DNA of 15,443 nt from an uncultured Comamonadaceae bacterium. GTDB taxonomy: Bacteria > Pseudomonadota > Gammaproteobacteria > Burkholderiales > Burkholderiaceae_C. Position numbers and translations under genes: made by a program. Below are positions 8,411-15,443 of the stretch, piece by piece. Under the pieces are notes generated by a model. It searched no databases. It saw only the letters and a program-made list of their open reading frames with translations, and was not told where the DNA came from. The DNA lies in NCBI GenBank assembly GCA_937893415.1, contig CALBWZ010000258.1, positions 1 through 15,443 on the forward strand, read 5' to 3'. Position 1 is the first letter of the stretch; each line of letters opens with the position of its first letter.

Positions 8411-10144
8411 ATGAATATCCCGTCACCAGCCTTAGTCACGCAATCGGCCGTTAGGCGCCTACCACGTTGGGCCTTGGTACTATTTTCTGTACTGTACGTG
8501 CTGCCTGGCTTCATCGGACGCGAATCTTGGAAAGTAGCTGATGCTTCAGGTTTTGGGGTGATGCTATCCATTGCAAGAGGCGATAGCTTGTGGGCTGCTC
8601 CCAGCATTTTTGGCCAACTGCCAGATACCGCTGCCTTGCTACCATACTGGCTGGGTGCCATAAGTATCAAGCTGTTTGCAATATTCGACCCAGAGTTTGC
8701 TGCGCGTATCCCGTTTGCCATGCTGTTGGGGCTGACCATGGCCGGGGTTTGGTACAGCGTTTACCAGCTGGCTCATCTGCCCATGGCACAGCCAGTTGTA
8801 TTTGCCTTTGGCGGTCAAGCGAAACGCCATGATTACGCAAGGGCCATGGCTGATGCCGGTTTACTGATGCTGCTGGCTTGTTTGGGTTTGGCGCGCATGG
8901 GGCATGAGACGACCGCAGACCTCGCCAGCCTGGGCATGGTCTCACTGATGTTGTGGAGCGCCAGCGCTTGGATAGTGCCCAAGAACGTTAACAGGTGGCG
9001 TCCTATTGTGGCGTGGTTTGTCGGTGTTGTAGGCTTGGCACTGAGTGGGCAAAGCCTGCTGGCTACGCTGCTGTCTGTCAGCGTTGGTGTGTATTTGCTG
9101 CACATTGGACAAGCGCCAGTTAACGACAATGACACTGGCCAACACCCACTTGCAAGCTCAAACTTTAAACACATGGCACGCTTGGGCGCCTTGGCCACGG
9201 CCGCTACGAGCATGGCGCTGTACGTAATGCCCGACACCGTTTGGCAAGCCCACAACTACCAACTGACCGTCGAGTCAGCCCTCGGGTGGCAACGTTGGTT
9301 GAAGCTGTTGGTATGGTTCCTGTGGCCTGCTGGACCGCTGGCGCTGTGGGCCTTGTGGCGCTGGCGCGCCCAATGGCGCTCACCACATATTTGGCTGCCA
9401 CTGTTGTTCAGCGCGATGACATTCATAACCGCCATGCTGTCCAGCCGTCCGGAGCGGGCGGTGTTGTTAACATTGCCAAGTCTAGCGGTATTGGCCAGTT
9501 TTGCACTGCCCACGCTCAAGCGCCGCGCCAGCGCTTTAATTGATTGGTTTGCGCTGCTATTTTTCAGTGGCGCGGGCTTCATTGTGTGGGTTGTATGGCT
9601 GGCTATGCACACAGGATTTCCAACACAACCAGCCGCCAACGTGGCGCGTTTGGCGCCAGGGTTTGATCCGCAGTTTGCGGCTATCCCAACGTTGTTGGCA
9701 GTGCTGGCCACAGGCATATGGCTGCGTCTTATTTGGTGGCGCTCACGGTCGGTGGTGCCCGCACTGTGGAAAAGCCTGGTCTTGTCCGCTGGGGGCAGCA
9801 CCTTGTGCTGGTTGTTACTCATGACATTGTGGATGCCGCTGCTAGACCACGGTTTAAGCTATGGCCCCATGGCTAGAACTATTTCAAGCGTACTCGACAG
9901 CTCTCAATGCGTCAGGACTATTGGGTTGACGCAAGACCAGTTAACATCGCTTGAATACCACGGCCGTCTGCAGGTGCGCCCTGATGCTTCAGGCCAAGAC
10001 TGCGGCTTTTTGCTCGTCAGCAGCGATGCTTATGCAAGCATAGACCATGTCATCAGCTTGCCACAATGGGCTTTGCTCAAGCAGGTTTGGCAAGTCAACA
10101 AACGCTCAGAAGTTATTTACATCTACCAACGCATTGGCAGTTGA
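8411..10144 (+). CDS. Polytopic membrane protein, GT-C (ArnT/PMT-like) glycosyltransferase candidate
   Basis: The 577-residue inner-membrane protein has about 12-14 hydrophobic segments, the first at about residues 18-35, followed by a C-terminal soluble part (about 485-577) with two cysteines, C500 and C531, that could form a periplasmic disulphide. The first large loop carries R37-E-S-W and D44, followed by LPYWLGAISIKLF and ARIPFAML. This order resembles the ArnT/PMT pattern in which an acidic loop precedes a PPLYYWL-like segment and an aRlps segment, and which uses lipid-linked sugar donors. The canonical acidic pair of ArnT is not clearly present; E38 or D44 could stand in. The acceptor and donor are unknown. 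The ATG at 8411 has no clear Shine-Dalgarno, but no better start exists before the first membrane segment. The gene stands alone behind a terminator and overlaps phoR tail to tail. Membrane location is firm; enzyme class is inference. Confidence 0.6.
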   Translation: MNIPSPALVTQSAVRRLPRWALVLFSVLYVLPGFIGRESWKVADASGFGVMLSIARGDSLWAAPSIFGQLPDTAALLPYWLGAISIKLFAIFDPEFAARIPFAMLLGLTMAGVWYSVYQLAHLPMAQPVVFAFGGQAKRHDYARAMADAGLLMLLACLGLARMGHETTADLASLGMVSLMLWSASAWIVPKNVNRWRPIVAWFVGVVGLALSGQSLLATLLSVSVGVYLLHIGQAPVNDNDTGQHPLASSNFKHMARLGALATAATSMALYVMPDTVWQAHNYQLTVESALGWQRWLKLLVWFLWPAGPLALWALWRWRAQWRSPHIWLPLLFSAMTFITAMLSSRPERAVLLTLPSLAVLASFALPTLKRRASALIDWFALLFFSGAGFIVWVVWLAMHTGFPTQPAANVARLAPGFDPQFAAIPTLLAVLATGIWLRLIWWRSRSVVPALWKSLVLSAGGSTLCWLLLMTLWMPLLDHGLSYGPMARTISSVLDSSQCVRTIGLTQDQLTSLEYHGRLQVRPDASGQDCGFLLVSSDAYASIDHVISLPQWALLKQVWQVNKRSEVIYIYQRIGS

Positions 10145-11467
10145 GTTGGTGCGGGGCTCGGTCAAACGGTAACGTTTAATGGGCAGACTGATGGTGAACG
10201 TCGAGCCCTGCCCTACCAAGCTGTGAACCAGCAACTCACCACCATGACGCTGCGCAACGTGTTTAACAATCGCCAAACCTAAACCTGTACCGCCTGTTTC
10301 GCGGGAACGGCTGCGGTCTACCCGGTAGAAACGCTCGGTCAAACGTGGCAAGTGTTCTGGGGCAATGCCAGGGCCAGTGTCGCGTACAACAAATTTAAGC
10401 GCATCCATTGACACCTCCCAGCCAGCACTGATCACACCCCCATTGGGGGTGTAGCGCACAGCGTTGCTCAGCAAGTTGCTTAACGCACTGGTCAACTCGC
10501 TGACGTTGCCAGTCAAGCTCACGCCAGCGGTTCCCAAGCTTTGCACCGTTTGGTTTTGCTTGCCCATCACGGTTGACAAGGCTTGCGCGTCTATCAACAC
10601 GTTTTCAAGGAGCTTGTCACCGTCACACCACTCGTGCCAGCTCGGCACTGGGCTTCCCTCTAAACGCGATAAAGTCAGCAAGTCAGCTACCAACGTATCC
10701 ATGCGGCTGGCCTGATGCGCCATCAGTCCCAAGTAATGGTGCTGCTCACTGGGTGTCAGGTTTAAAGACTGAAGTGTTTCGACAAAACCGCGAATCACAG
10801 TCAGGGGTGTTCGGATTTCGTGTGAGACGTTGGCCACAAAATCACGACGCATAGATTCCGCCCGCTTGAGCGCGGTAACATCATTGGTCAACATCAACAA
10901 CCGATCGCGCCCATAGGGAAAAAATCGAATGGATATTTCAGCCATGGTATCGCCATTGACCACGAGTCCTGGTATCAATACAGATTTATCGAATTGACGC
11001 TGCTGCAAATAGTTGGCAAAACTGGGGTTGCGAACCAAGTTGCGAATGTATTGACGCACATCACGTTGAGAGTCAATACCAAGGTGATCGGAGGCTGACT
11101 GATTGGCCCACTCAATACGACCCAAATCGTCAAGTAACACAACACCATTGGGAGATGCTTGAATGGCAGATAAGAACTCGTCTAAACGGCGTTGACTGTC
11201 TTGTGTTTTACGTTGCAAACGTTTGAATGACTTGCGTGAGCGCTCAATAAAGTCACCCCAAACACCCACCAGTTTGGGCGGGTTGTTGTAGCTGCGTGAC
11301 TGCAACCAACGTGCAACGCGAGCAGCGCGCACACCATCCCAAATCACCCATAGCACCACTCCTGCAACAGGGCCCACTACAGACGCCTGTGTGTGCAAGC
11401 CCACCAGCCTAACCAGCAGCGAACCTCCAAGAACGGCCAACAGCAACTCAATCAAACGCATAAACAT
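10106..11467 (-). CDS. phoR: Phosphate regulon sensor histidine kinase PhoR
   Basis: PhoR autophosphorylates on histidine and donates to, or removes phosphate from, PhoB according to signals from the Pst transporter and PhoU. It has 453 residues. Two N-terminal hydrophobic segments (about 4-22 and 29-43) leave almost no periplasmic sensor loop, as usual for PhoR. A PAS-like domain spans about 94-200 (AIQASPNGVVLLDDLGRIEW). The H-box is FVANVSHEIRTPL with H216, the N-box NLLSNAVRYTPNGG with N335, the G1 box DTGPGI from D363, and the G2 box GGTGLGLAIVKH from 392. The first of two nearby ATGs (11467, 11461) is used. After the conserved end FTISLPIKRY there is a tail of about 20 residues that overlaps the convergent membrane-protein gene by 39 bases. 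It lies 65 bases behind phoB. Confidence 0.95.
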   Translation of the reverse strand: MFMRLIELLLAVLGGSLLVRLVGLHTQASVVGPVAGVVLWVIWDGVRAARVARWLQSRSYNNPPKLVGVWGDFIERSRKSFKRLQRKTQDSQRRLDEFLSAIQASPNGVVLLDDLGRIEWANQSASDHLGIDSQRDVRQYIRNLVRNPSFANYLQQRQFDKSVLIPGLVVNGDTMAEISIRFFPYGRDRLLMLTNDVTALKRAESMRRDFVANVSHEIRTPLTVIRGFVETLQSLNLTPSEQHHYLGLMAHQASRMDTLVADLLTLSRLEGSPVPSWHEWCDGDKLLENVLIDAQALSTVMGKQNQTVQSLGTAGVSLTGNVSELTSALSNLLSNAVRYTPNGGVISAGWEVSMDALKFVVRDTGPGIAPEHLPRLTERFYRVDRSRSRETGGTGLGLAIVKHVAQRHGGELLVHSLVGQGSTFTISLPIKRYRLTEPRTNSTANALVDVNNF

Positions 11468-11532
11468 GAGGTGGATTATGCCTTCATAGTGCTACAGATA
11501 GGCGCTGGATTGGCAAGGATAGTGCACCATGA

Positions 11533-12240
11533 TCAAGTCTTTTTAGACAGGGTGGCCTGAGCCGTTAAGCGATAGCCTGCCCCGCGAACAGTCTCTACCG
11601 CGACGCCCCACTCACCCAAAGCCTCACGCAAGCGCTTGACATGCACATCTACAGTGCGCTCCTCAATGGCTGTGTCATCGCCCCACACCTGGTCTAGCAG
11701 CTGCACACGCGAATGCACACGTTCAGCGTGCTTCATGAAGTGAGCCAACAGTTTGAACTCTGTCGGGCCAACTTTGACAGACTCACCGTCGACACTAACG
11801 CGGTGACTAGACACGTCAAGGCTTATATGGCCCACACGCAACAACTCAGCTGGCGCGCTGGGCGCATGTCGACGCAAGACAGCCCTCACCCTGGCTATGA
11901 GCTCTTGGGTAGAAAATGGCTTGGTCACGTAGTCATCGGCTCCAGCGTTAAGGCCTTGCACCTTGTCTTGCTCATCACCTTTGGCGGTCAGCAACACAAT
12001 AGGCATGTTGCGGGTCCGTTCGGCGGCGCGCCATTTGCGTGTCAGGCTTTCGCCGCTTTGGCCGGGCAACATCCAATCAAGCAACACCACATCTGGCAGA
12101 TGGGCGTCAATTTCTCGCTGCGCAGCAACGCCTTCAAATGCAATCACAGGCTCAAAACCACTGTGGCGTAAGTTAACCGCAATCAACTCGGCAATGGAGG
12201 GCTCATCCTCCACCACCAACACTCTTGGAATATCGTTCAT
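11533..12240 (-). CDS. phoB: Phosphate regulon response regulator PhoB
   Basis: PhoB is an OmpR-family transcription factor. Phosphorylated by PhoR, it binds Pho boxes and recruits RNA polymerase to phosphate-starvation genes. It has 235 residues (E. coli 229). The receiver domain (about 5-122) has acidic E11/D12, phosphorylation site D55 in VVLLDWMLPG, T85 in VLLTAKG and K107 in DDYVTKPF. The DNA-binding winged helix occupies the C-terminal half, with VGPTEFKLLAHFM, the recognition-helix region ERTVDVHVKRLREAL and VRGAGYRL. The sequence DWMLPGQSG is characteristic of PhoB. The gene sits between phoU (109-base gap with a terminator-like hairpin) and phoR. No clear Pho box or Shine-Dalgarno is seen in front of it. 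Confidence 0.96.
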   Translation of the reverse strand: MNDIPRVLVVEDEPSIAELIAVNLRHSGFEPVIAFEGVAAQREIDAHLPDVVLLDWMLPGQSGESLTRKWRAAERTRNMPIVLLTAKGDEQDKVQGLNAGADDYVTKPFSTQELIARVRAVLRRHAPSAPAELLRVGHISLDVSSHRVSVDGESVKVGPTEFKLLAHFMKHAERVHSRVQLLDQVWGDDTAIEERTVDVHVKRLREALGEWGVAVETVRGAGYRLTAQATLSKKT

Positions 12241-12308
12241 AAGCTAACTGGGCACAAAAACACCACGCGGTTAGACCTGCCGAAAATCAGCAAGACTGCG
12301 TCATGGTT

Positions 12309-12342
12309 GAAGAAGAAAGACAAGCACCAAAGGGGGTGCTTG
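12309..12342 (-). terminator. Terminator-like hairpin between phoU and phoB
   Basis: On the minus strand, CAAGCACC pairs with GGTGCTTG (plus-strand 12335-12342 and 12321-12328), a perfect 8-pair stem with a 6-base loop. It is followed by the pyrimidine tract TCTTTCTTCTTC (complement of 12309-12320). The T-run is interrupted by C, so termination may be partial. It starts 7 bases after the phoU stop. Confidence 0.6.
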
Positions 12343-12349
12343 TAACGGC

Positions 12350-13051
12350 TTATTTGACCAGCGACTCCACGCTTTCTACAGAGGCGTGCCGGACGTCTTC
12401 ACCCTTAACCACATAGATGGTTGATTCAGCGATGTTTTTGGCATGATCGCCAACCCGCTCTATCGCTTTAGCCAAAAACAACAAATTGAGCGATGGCGAT
12501 ATGGTTCGGGCATCTTCCATGATGTAAGTCATCAATTTGCGTAAAAAGCCGTTGTATTCGCGGTCGATCAAATCGTCTTCTTTGATGATGGTCAAGGCCA
12601 TGTGAATATCTAAACGGGCAATGGCATCTAGCGACTTTCGCAGCAACTGAGACGCCAATTCGCTGGCTGTATGCAACTCTGATATGGGCAAAGACCGCGC
12701 ATCACCGCTGGCGATGATAGATTTGACCATGCGCGCCATTTTGGCCACCTCATCACCGGCGCGCTCCAAATTGTTCGTTGTACGAGACATGGCCATCAGC
12801 AGACGCAAGTCGCGTGCAGTGGGCTGGCGCCTGCCAATGATTGACGAGATATCACGGTCAAGCTCAAGCTCAAAGTTGTTTACGTCCACCTCGCGCTCAA
12901 TCACAGCCTGGGCCACCTCACTGTCCATGTTGGACAGGGCTGTAATGGCATCGCGCAACTGAACCTCGACCAAACCGCCCATTTCCATGACGCGGGTGGA
13001 GATGGCATTTAGCTCTGTATCGAACTGGGATGAAATATGTTTTCCGCTCAT
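12350..13051 (-). CDS. phoU: Phosphate signalling and transport regulator PhoU
   Basis: PhoU is a cytoplasmic helical protein that connects the PstSCAB transporter to PhoR and prevents Pho activation when phosphate is plentiful. The 233 residues form the two similar three-helix bundles of the family. Visible signatures are SSQFDTELNAI at the N-terminus, EMGGLVEVQLRDAI, the repeat-1 motif RRQPTARDLRLLMAMS, NNLERAGDEVAKMARM, LRKLMTYIMEDARTI and the repeat-2 motif AIERVGDHAKNIAE. ATG at 13051 was chosen over an in-frame TTG two codons earlier: it lies two bases after the pstB stop, is preceded by AGGAAGG within the end of pstB, and matches the usual N-terminus. A terminator-like hairpin follows. 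Confidence 0.96.
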   Translation of the reverse strand: MSGKHISSQFDTELNAISTRVMEMGGLVEVQLRDAITALSNMDSEVAQAVIEREVDVNNFELELDRDISSIIGRRQPTARDLRLLMAMSRTTNNLERAGDEVAKMARMVKSIIASGDARSLPISELHTASELASQLLRKSLDAIARLDIHMALTIIKEDDLIDREYNGFLRKLMTYIMEDARTISPSLNLLFLAKAIERVGDHAKNIAESTIYVVKGEDVRHASVESVESLVK

Positions 13052-13053
13052 GA

Positions 13054-13842
13054 TCAACCAAACCTTCCTGTTATGTAGTCTTCAGTTTCCGAACGCTTGG
13101 GCTTAAAGAACAGTTGTTCAGTATCGCCAAATTCAACGAGTTCACCCAAATACATATAAGCCGTGTAGTCAGACACACGGGCAGCTTGCTGCATGTTGTG
13201 CGTGACGATGGCAATGGTGTAGTCCTGCTTTAACTCATTGATCAACTCTTCCACTTTGGCGGTAGAAATGGGGTCTAACGCTGAAGTGGGCTCGTCCAAC
13301 AACAGCACAGATGGCTTGATGGCCACGCTGCGCGCAATGCACAACCGTTGTTGCTGACCACCCGACAATGACAGGCCACTTTGGCTTAGCTTGTCTTTGG
13401 CCTCTTCCCAAATAGCGGCTTTACGAAGGGACCACTCCACGCGGTCGTCCATATCGCTTGATGACAGCTTTTCGTACAAACGCACGCCAAAAGCGACGTT
13501 GTCATAAATGGACATGGGGAAAGGCGTAGGTTTCTGAAACACCATACCAATGCGCGAGCGAAGCAAGTTCAAATCTTGCCGGGCATCGAGTATGTTCTGA
13601 CCATAAAATTTAATCTCACCCTCCGCACGCTGGCCTGGGTAAAGCGAGTACATGCGGTTGAGTGTGCGCAGCAGGGTTGACTTGCCACAGCCAGATGGAC
13701 CAATAAAAGCAGTTACTTTTTTCTCAGCTATACCCAAGTTGATGTCTTTCAGGCCTTGGAAACTACCGTAGAAAAAGTTGAGGTCTTTTATTTCAAGTGC
13801 CAGCTTTTCAGCTGTTGGCGTTGTAGTGTCAACTGGTGTCAT
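13054..13842 (-). CDS. pstB: Phosphate ABC transporter ATP-binding protein PstB
   Basis: PstB is the ATPase of the high-affinity phosphate importer and works as a dimer under PstC and PstA. From the ATG at 13842 it has 262 residues (E. coli 257). Walker [10 protein letters not shown] spans 48-56, the Q-loop is [15 protein letters not shown] with Q102, the ABC signature LSGGQQQR is at 158-165, Walker [12 protein letters not shown] has D182 and E183, and the switch histidine is H214 in [23 protein letters not shown] is typical of PstB and distinguishes it from other ABC ATPases. The frame extends upstream to 13998, but that part overlaps pstA and is not PstB-like. Its Shine-Dalgarno is weak (GAAAG). 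phoU starts two bases after the stop. Confidence 0.96.
   Translation of the reverse strand: MTPVDTTTPTAEKLALEIKDLNFFYGSFQGLKDINLGIAEKKVTAFIGPSGCGKSTLLRTLNRMYSLYPGQRAEGEIKFYGQNILDARQDLNLLRSRIGMVFQKPTPFPMSIYDNVAFGVRLYEKLSSSDMDDRVEWSLRKAAIWEEAKDKLSQSGLSLSGGQQQRLCIARSVAIKPSVLLLDEPTSALDPISTAKVEELINELKQDYTIAIVTHNMQQAARVSDYTAYMYLGELVEFGDTEQLFFKPKRSETEDYITGRFG
13063..13069 (-). promoter_or_regulatory. Ribosome binding site of phoU inside the end of pstB
   Basis: AGGAAGG on the minus strand lies 11 bases before the ATG at 13051. It supports that start over the in-frame TTG at 13057. Confidence 0.6.
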
Positions 13843-13936
13843 AACTTTATCTTTCGTTGCGCCAGCAGGTGGGGCGCCATGTGCGTCAATGCATTCAAAA
13901 TATGGATGGCTTGATGTGTATGGACTGGCATGTACA

Positions 13937-14797
13937 TCAGCCCTTGCTCTTGTCTCTAAACACCACACGGGCCACAACGTTGATGGCCAGCACAGCAATC
14001 GTAATCAACAACGCGCCGCCCCAAGCCAGCGACACCCAGTCGTCGTATGGGCTCATAGCAAACTGGTAAATGACCACCGGCAAACTGGCTACCGGGGTGC
14101 CCATGTCTGTGCTCATAAACTGGTTGCTCAAAGCGGTAAACAGCAGTGGCGCGGTTTCGCCGCTTACGCGGGCAATGGCCAATAAAATACCAGTCACAAC
14201 GCCGCTGCTAGACGCGCGGAGCACCACAGCTGTGGACACTTTCCACTTGGGCGCACCTAAAGCAGTCGCAGCTTCGCGCAATGGGGATGGCACCAAGCGC
14301 AGCATATTCTCTGTGGTTCGTACCACCACGGGTAGCGCAATCAAGCCCAGCGCAATAGATCCAGCCCATCCCGAAAAATTACCCATGGGCACCACCACCA
14401 AAGCATATACAAACAAGCCAATCACAATACTAGGAGCCGATAACATGATGTCAGTCACAAACCGTGTGAGGGCGGCAAACTTGCTGTCGTGACCATACTC
14501 ACTGAGGTAAATGCCCGCCAATATGCCAACAGGGGTACTGACCAACGTACAGGCTGCCACCATTAGCAAGCTGCCAACGATCGCGTTTGCCAAGCCGCCG
14601 GGACTACCAGGGGCGGGGGTAGACTGCACAAACATGGACCAACTGATGGCATCCAAACCCTTGTACAGCAACACACCCAAAATCCAAAACAACGCCATCA
14701 GACCAATGGCCATGGCCAACATAGACAGCGTGATACCAATAGAGTTGGAGCGTCGGCGCTTGGCGTAAATAGCTTTGTTTATTGTGTGCTCGATCAT
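13937..14797 (-). CDS. pstA: Phosphate ABC transporter permease PstA
   Basis: PstA is one of the two membrane-spanning subunits forming the phosphate channel in the inner membrane; it pairs with PstC and is driven by PstB. It has 286 residues (E. coli 296). A basic cytoplasmic N-terminus ([10 protein letters not shown]) leads into about six hydrophobic segments, including [39 protein letters not shown] and [20 protein letters not shown]. The EAA loop that docks onto the ATPase is [19 protein letters not shown], followed by [15 protein letters not shown], typical of PstA. The ATG overlaps the pstC stop as ATGA, so translation is probably coupled. A 94-base gap to pstB is the longest gap within the transporter genes seen here. 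Confidence 0.96.
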   Translation of the reverse strand: MIEHTINKAIYAKRRRSNSIGITLSMLAMAIGLMALFWILGVLLYKGLDAISWSMFVQSTPAPGSPGGLANAIVGSLLMVAACTLVSTPVGILAGIYLSEYGHDSKFAALTRFVTDIMLSAPSIVIGLFVYALVVVPMGNFSGWAGSIALGLIALPVVVRTTENMLRLVPSPLREAATALGAPKWKVSTAVVLRASSSGVVTGILLAIARVSGETAPLLFTALSNQFMSTDMGTPVASLPVVIYQFAMSPYDDWVSLAWGGALLITIAVLAINVVARVVFRDKSKG

Positions 14798-15443
14798 GTT
14801 TTGCTACCCTGTGCTTTTTCCATGTTGCTGAGCATGTACTTGGCAGCGGCCAAGACAGCAAAGGTGATTAAGAACAACACCAAACCTAAAGCGAACAATG
14901 ACGACACATGCAACTCACTGTCGGCCTCGGCGAACTCGTTGGCCAGAGTTGACGCAATAGAATTACCCAAGCCAAACAAGGAGCCGCTGATTTTGTGGGC
15001 ATTGCCAATGACAAAAGTTACCGCCATGGTCTCACCAAGGGCGCGGCCCAAGCCCAACATGATGCCGCCAATCACACCGGCCCGGGTGTAAGGCAACACG
15101 ATTCGCGTCACCACCTCCCAAGTGGTACAGCCCAAACCGTAAGCCGACTCTTTTAGAACCGGTGGGACTATGGCGAACACATCGCGCATCACTGAGGCAA
15201 TAAACGGCAAAATCATCACCGCCAAGATCAGGCCAGCAGTCAGCACGCCCAAGCCAATTTGAGCCCCCGAAAACAACCTGCCAAACACTGGAATCATGCC
15301 AAACGTGTTAGCCAACAGCGGTTGACCGTAGTCCGCAAATAAAGGCGCGAAAATAAAGAGGCCAAACATACCGTAAATGATGGATGGCACGCCAGCGAGC
15401 AACTCAACGCCGCACGCAGCCTCATCGAAGCGCTCGACGCCCA
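14794..15443 (-). CDS. pstC: Phosphate ABC transporter permease PstC (5' end cut by window edge)
   Basis: This is the partner permease of PstA in the phosphate importer. The frame is open to the window edge at 15443 with no start visible, so the C-terminal 215 residues are seen out of a usual 300-330. An in-frame TTG at 15402 is not the start, because upstream codons keep family-like sequence ([16 protein letters not shown]). Segments visible include [36 protein letters not shown], the EAA-type loop [37 protein letters not shown] and a final membrane helix before EKAQGSKT. The stop overlaps the pstA start (ATGA). PstS and any Pho-box promoter should lie upstream, outside the window. Confidence 0.95.
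   Translation of the reverse strand, partial: GVERFDEAACGVELLAGVPSIIYGMFGLFIFAPLFADYGQPLLANTFGMIPVFGRLFSGAQIGLGVLTAGLILAVMILPFIASVMRDVFAIVPPVLKESAYGLGCTTWEVVTRIVLPYTRAGVIGGIMLGLGRALGETMAVTFVIGNAHKISGSLFGLGNSIASTLANEFAEADSELHVSSLFALGLVLFLITFAVLAAAKYMLSNMEKAQGSKT

Noticed and set aside
9256..9822. 188-residue minus-strand open frame within the membrane-protein gene
   Set aside because: The plus-strand frame encodes consistent membrane helices; the antisense frame has no recognisable features.
13052..13057. TTG start for phoU overlapping the pstB stop
   Set aside because: The ATG at 13051 has a Shine-Dalgarno (AGGAAGG) and matches the PhoU N-terminus.
13843..13998. Upstream extension of pstB overlapping pstA
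   Set aside because: The extra 52 residues are unlike PstB; starting at 13842 gives the normal family length.

Overview
This window looks like ordinary, densely coded chromosome from a betaproteobacterium of the order Burkholderiales, probably Comamonadaceae-like. The clues are the Rho and PhoB/PhoR sequences, a zinc-free (type B) L31 gene directly behind rho, an AddA/AddB-like recombination pair next to trxA-rho, and a Pst/Pho cluster. No database search was possible, so the placement is inference. I see no tRNA, rRNA, insertion sequence, prophage or CRISPR array.

Layout. Bases 1-5657 (minus strand) hold a two-gene double-strand-break repair operon. An AddB-like nuclease is followed, with a 4-base ATGA overlap, by an AddA-like UvrD-family helicase that runs off the left edge. 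A 115-base divergent gap leads to plus-strand trxA (5773-6105), a 470-base hairpin-rich and then C-rich intergenic region, rho (6576-7838), a type B L31 gene (7993-8250) with a textbook intrinsic terminator, and a polytopic GT-C-like membrane protein (8411-10144). That last gene overlaps the end of phoR by 39 bases, tail to tail. From 15443 down to 10106 the minus strand carries the phosphate regulon in the order pstC (5' end cut by the window edge) - pstA - pstB - phoU - phoB - phoR.

How the genes work together. PstC, PstA and PstB form the membrane channel and ATPase of the high-affinity phosphate importer. The binding protein PstS is expected upstream of pstC, outside the window. PhoU links transporter state to the sensor kinase PhoR, which phosphorylates PhoB. 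A terminator-like hairpin between phoU and phoB suggests the transporter and two-component parts may be only partly co-transcribed. Thioredoxin and Rho are housekeeping neighbours, as they are in Escherichia coli. The long C-rich, G-poor leader in front of rho suggests that Rho controls its own expression.

I found no convincing undescribed multi-gene system. The best candidates for follow-up are the structured trxA-rho intergenic region, the putative rho autoregulatory leader, the unassigned GT-C-like membrane protein, and the gene overlap and hairpin arrangements around phoR and phoU.
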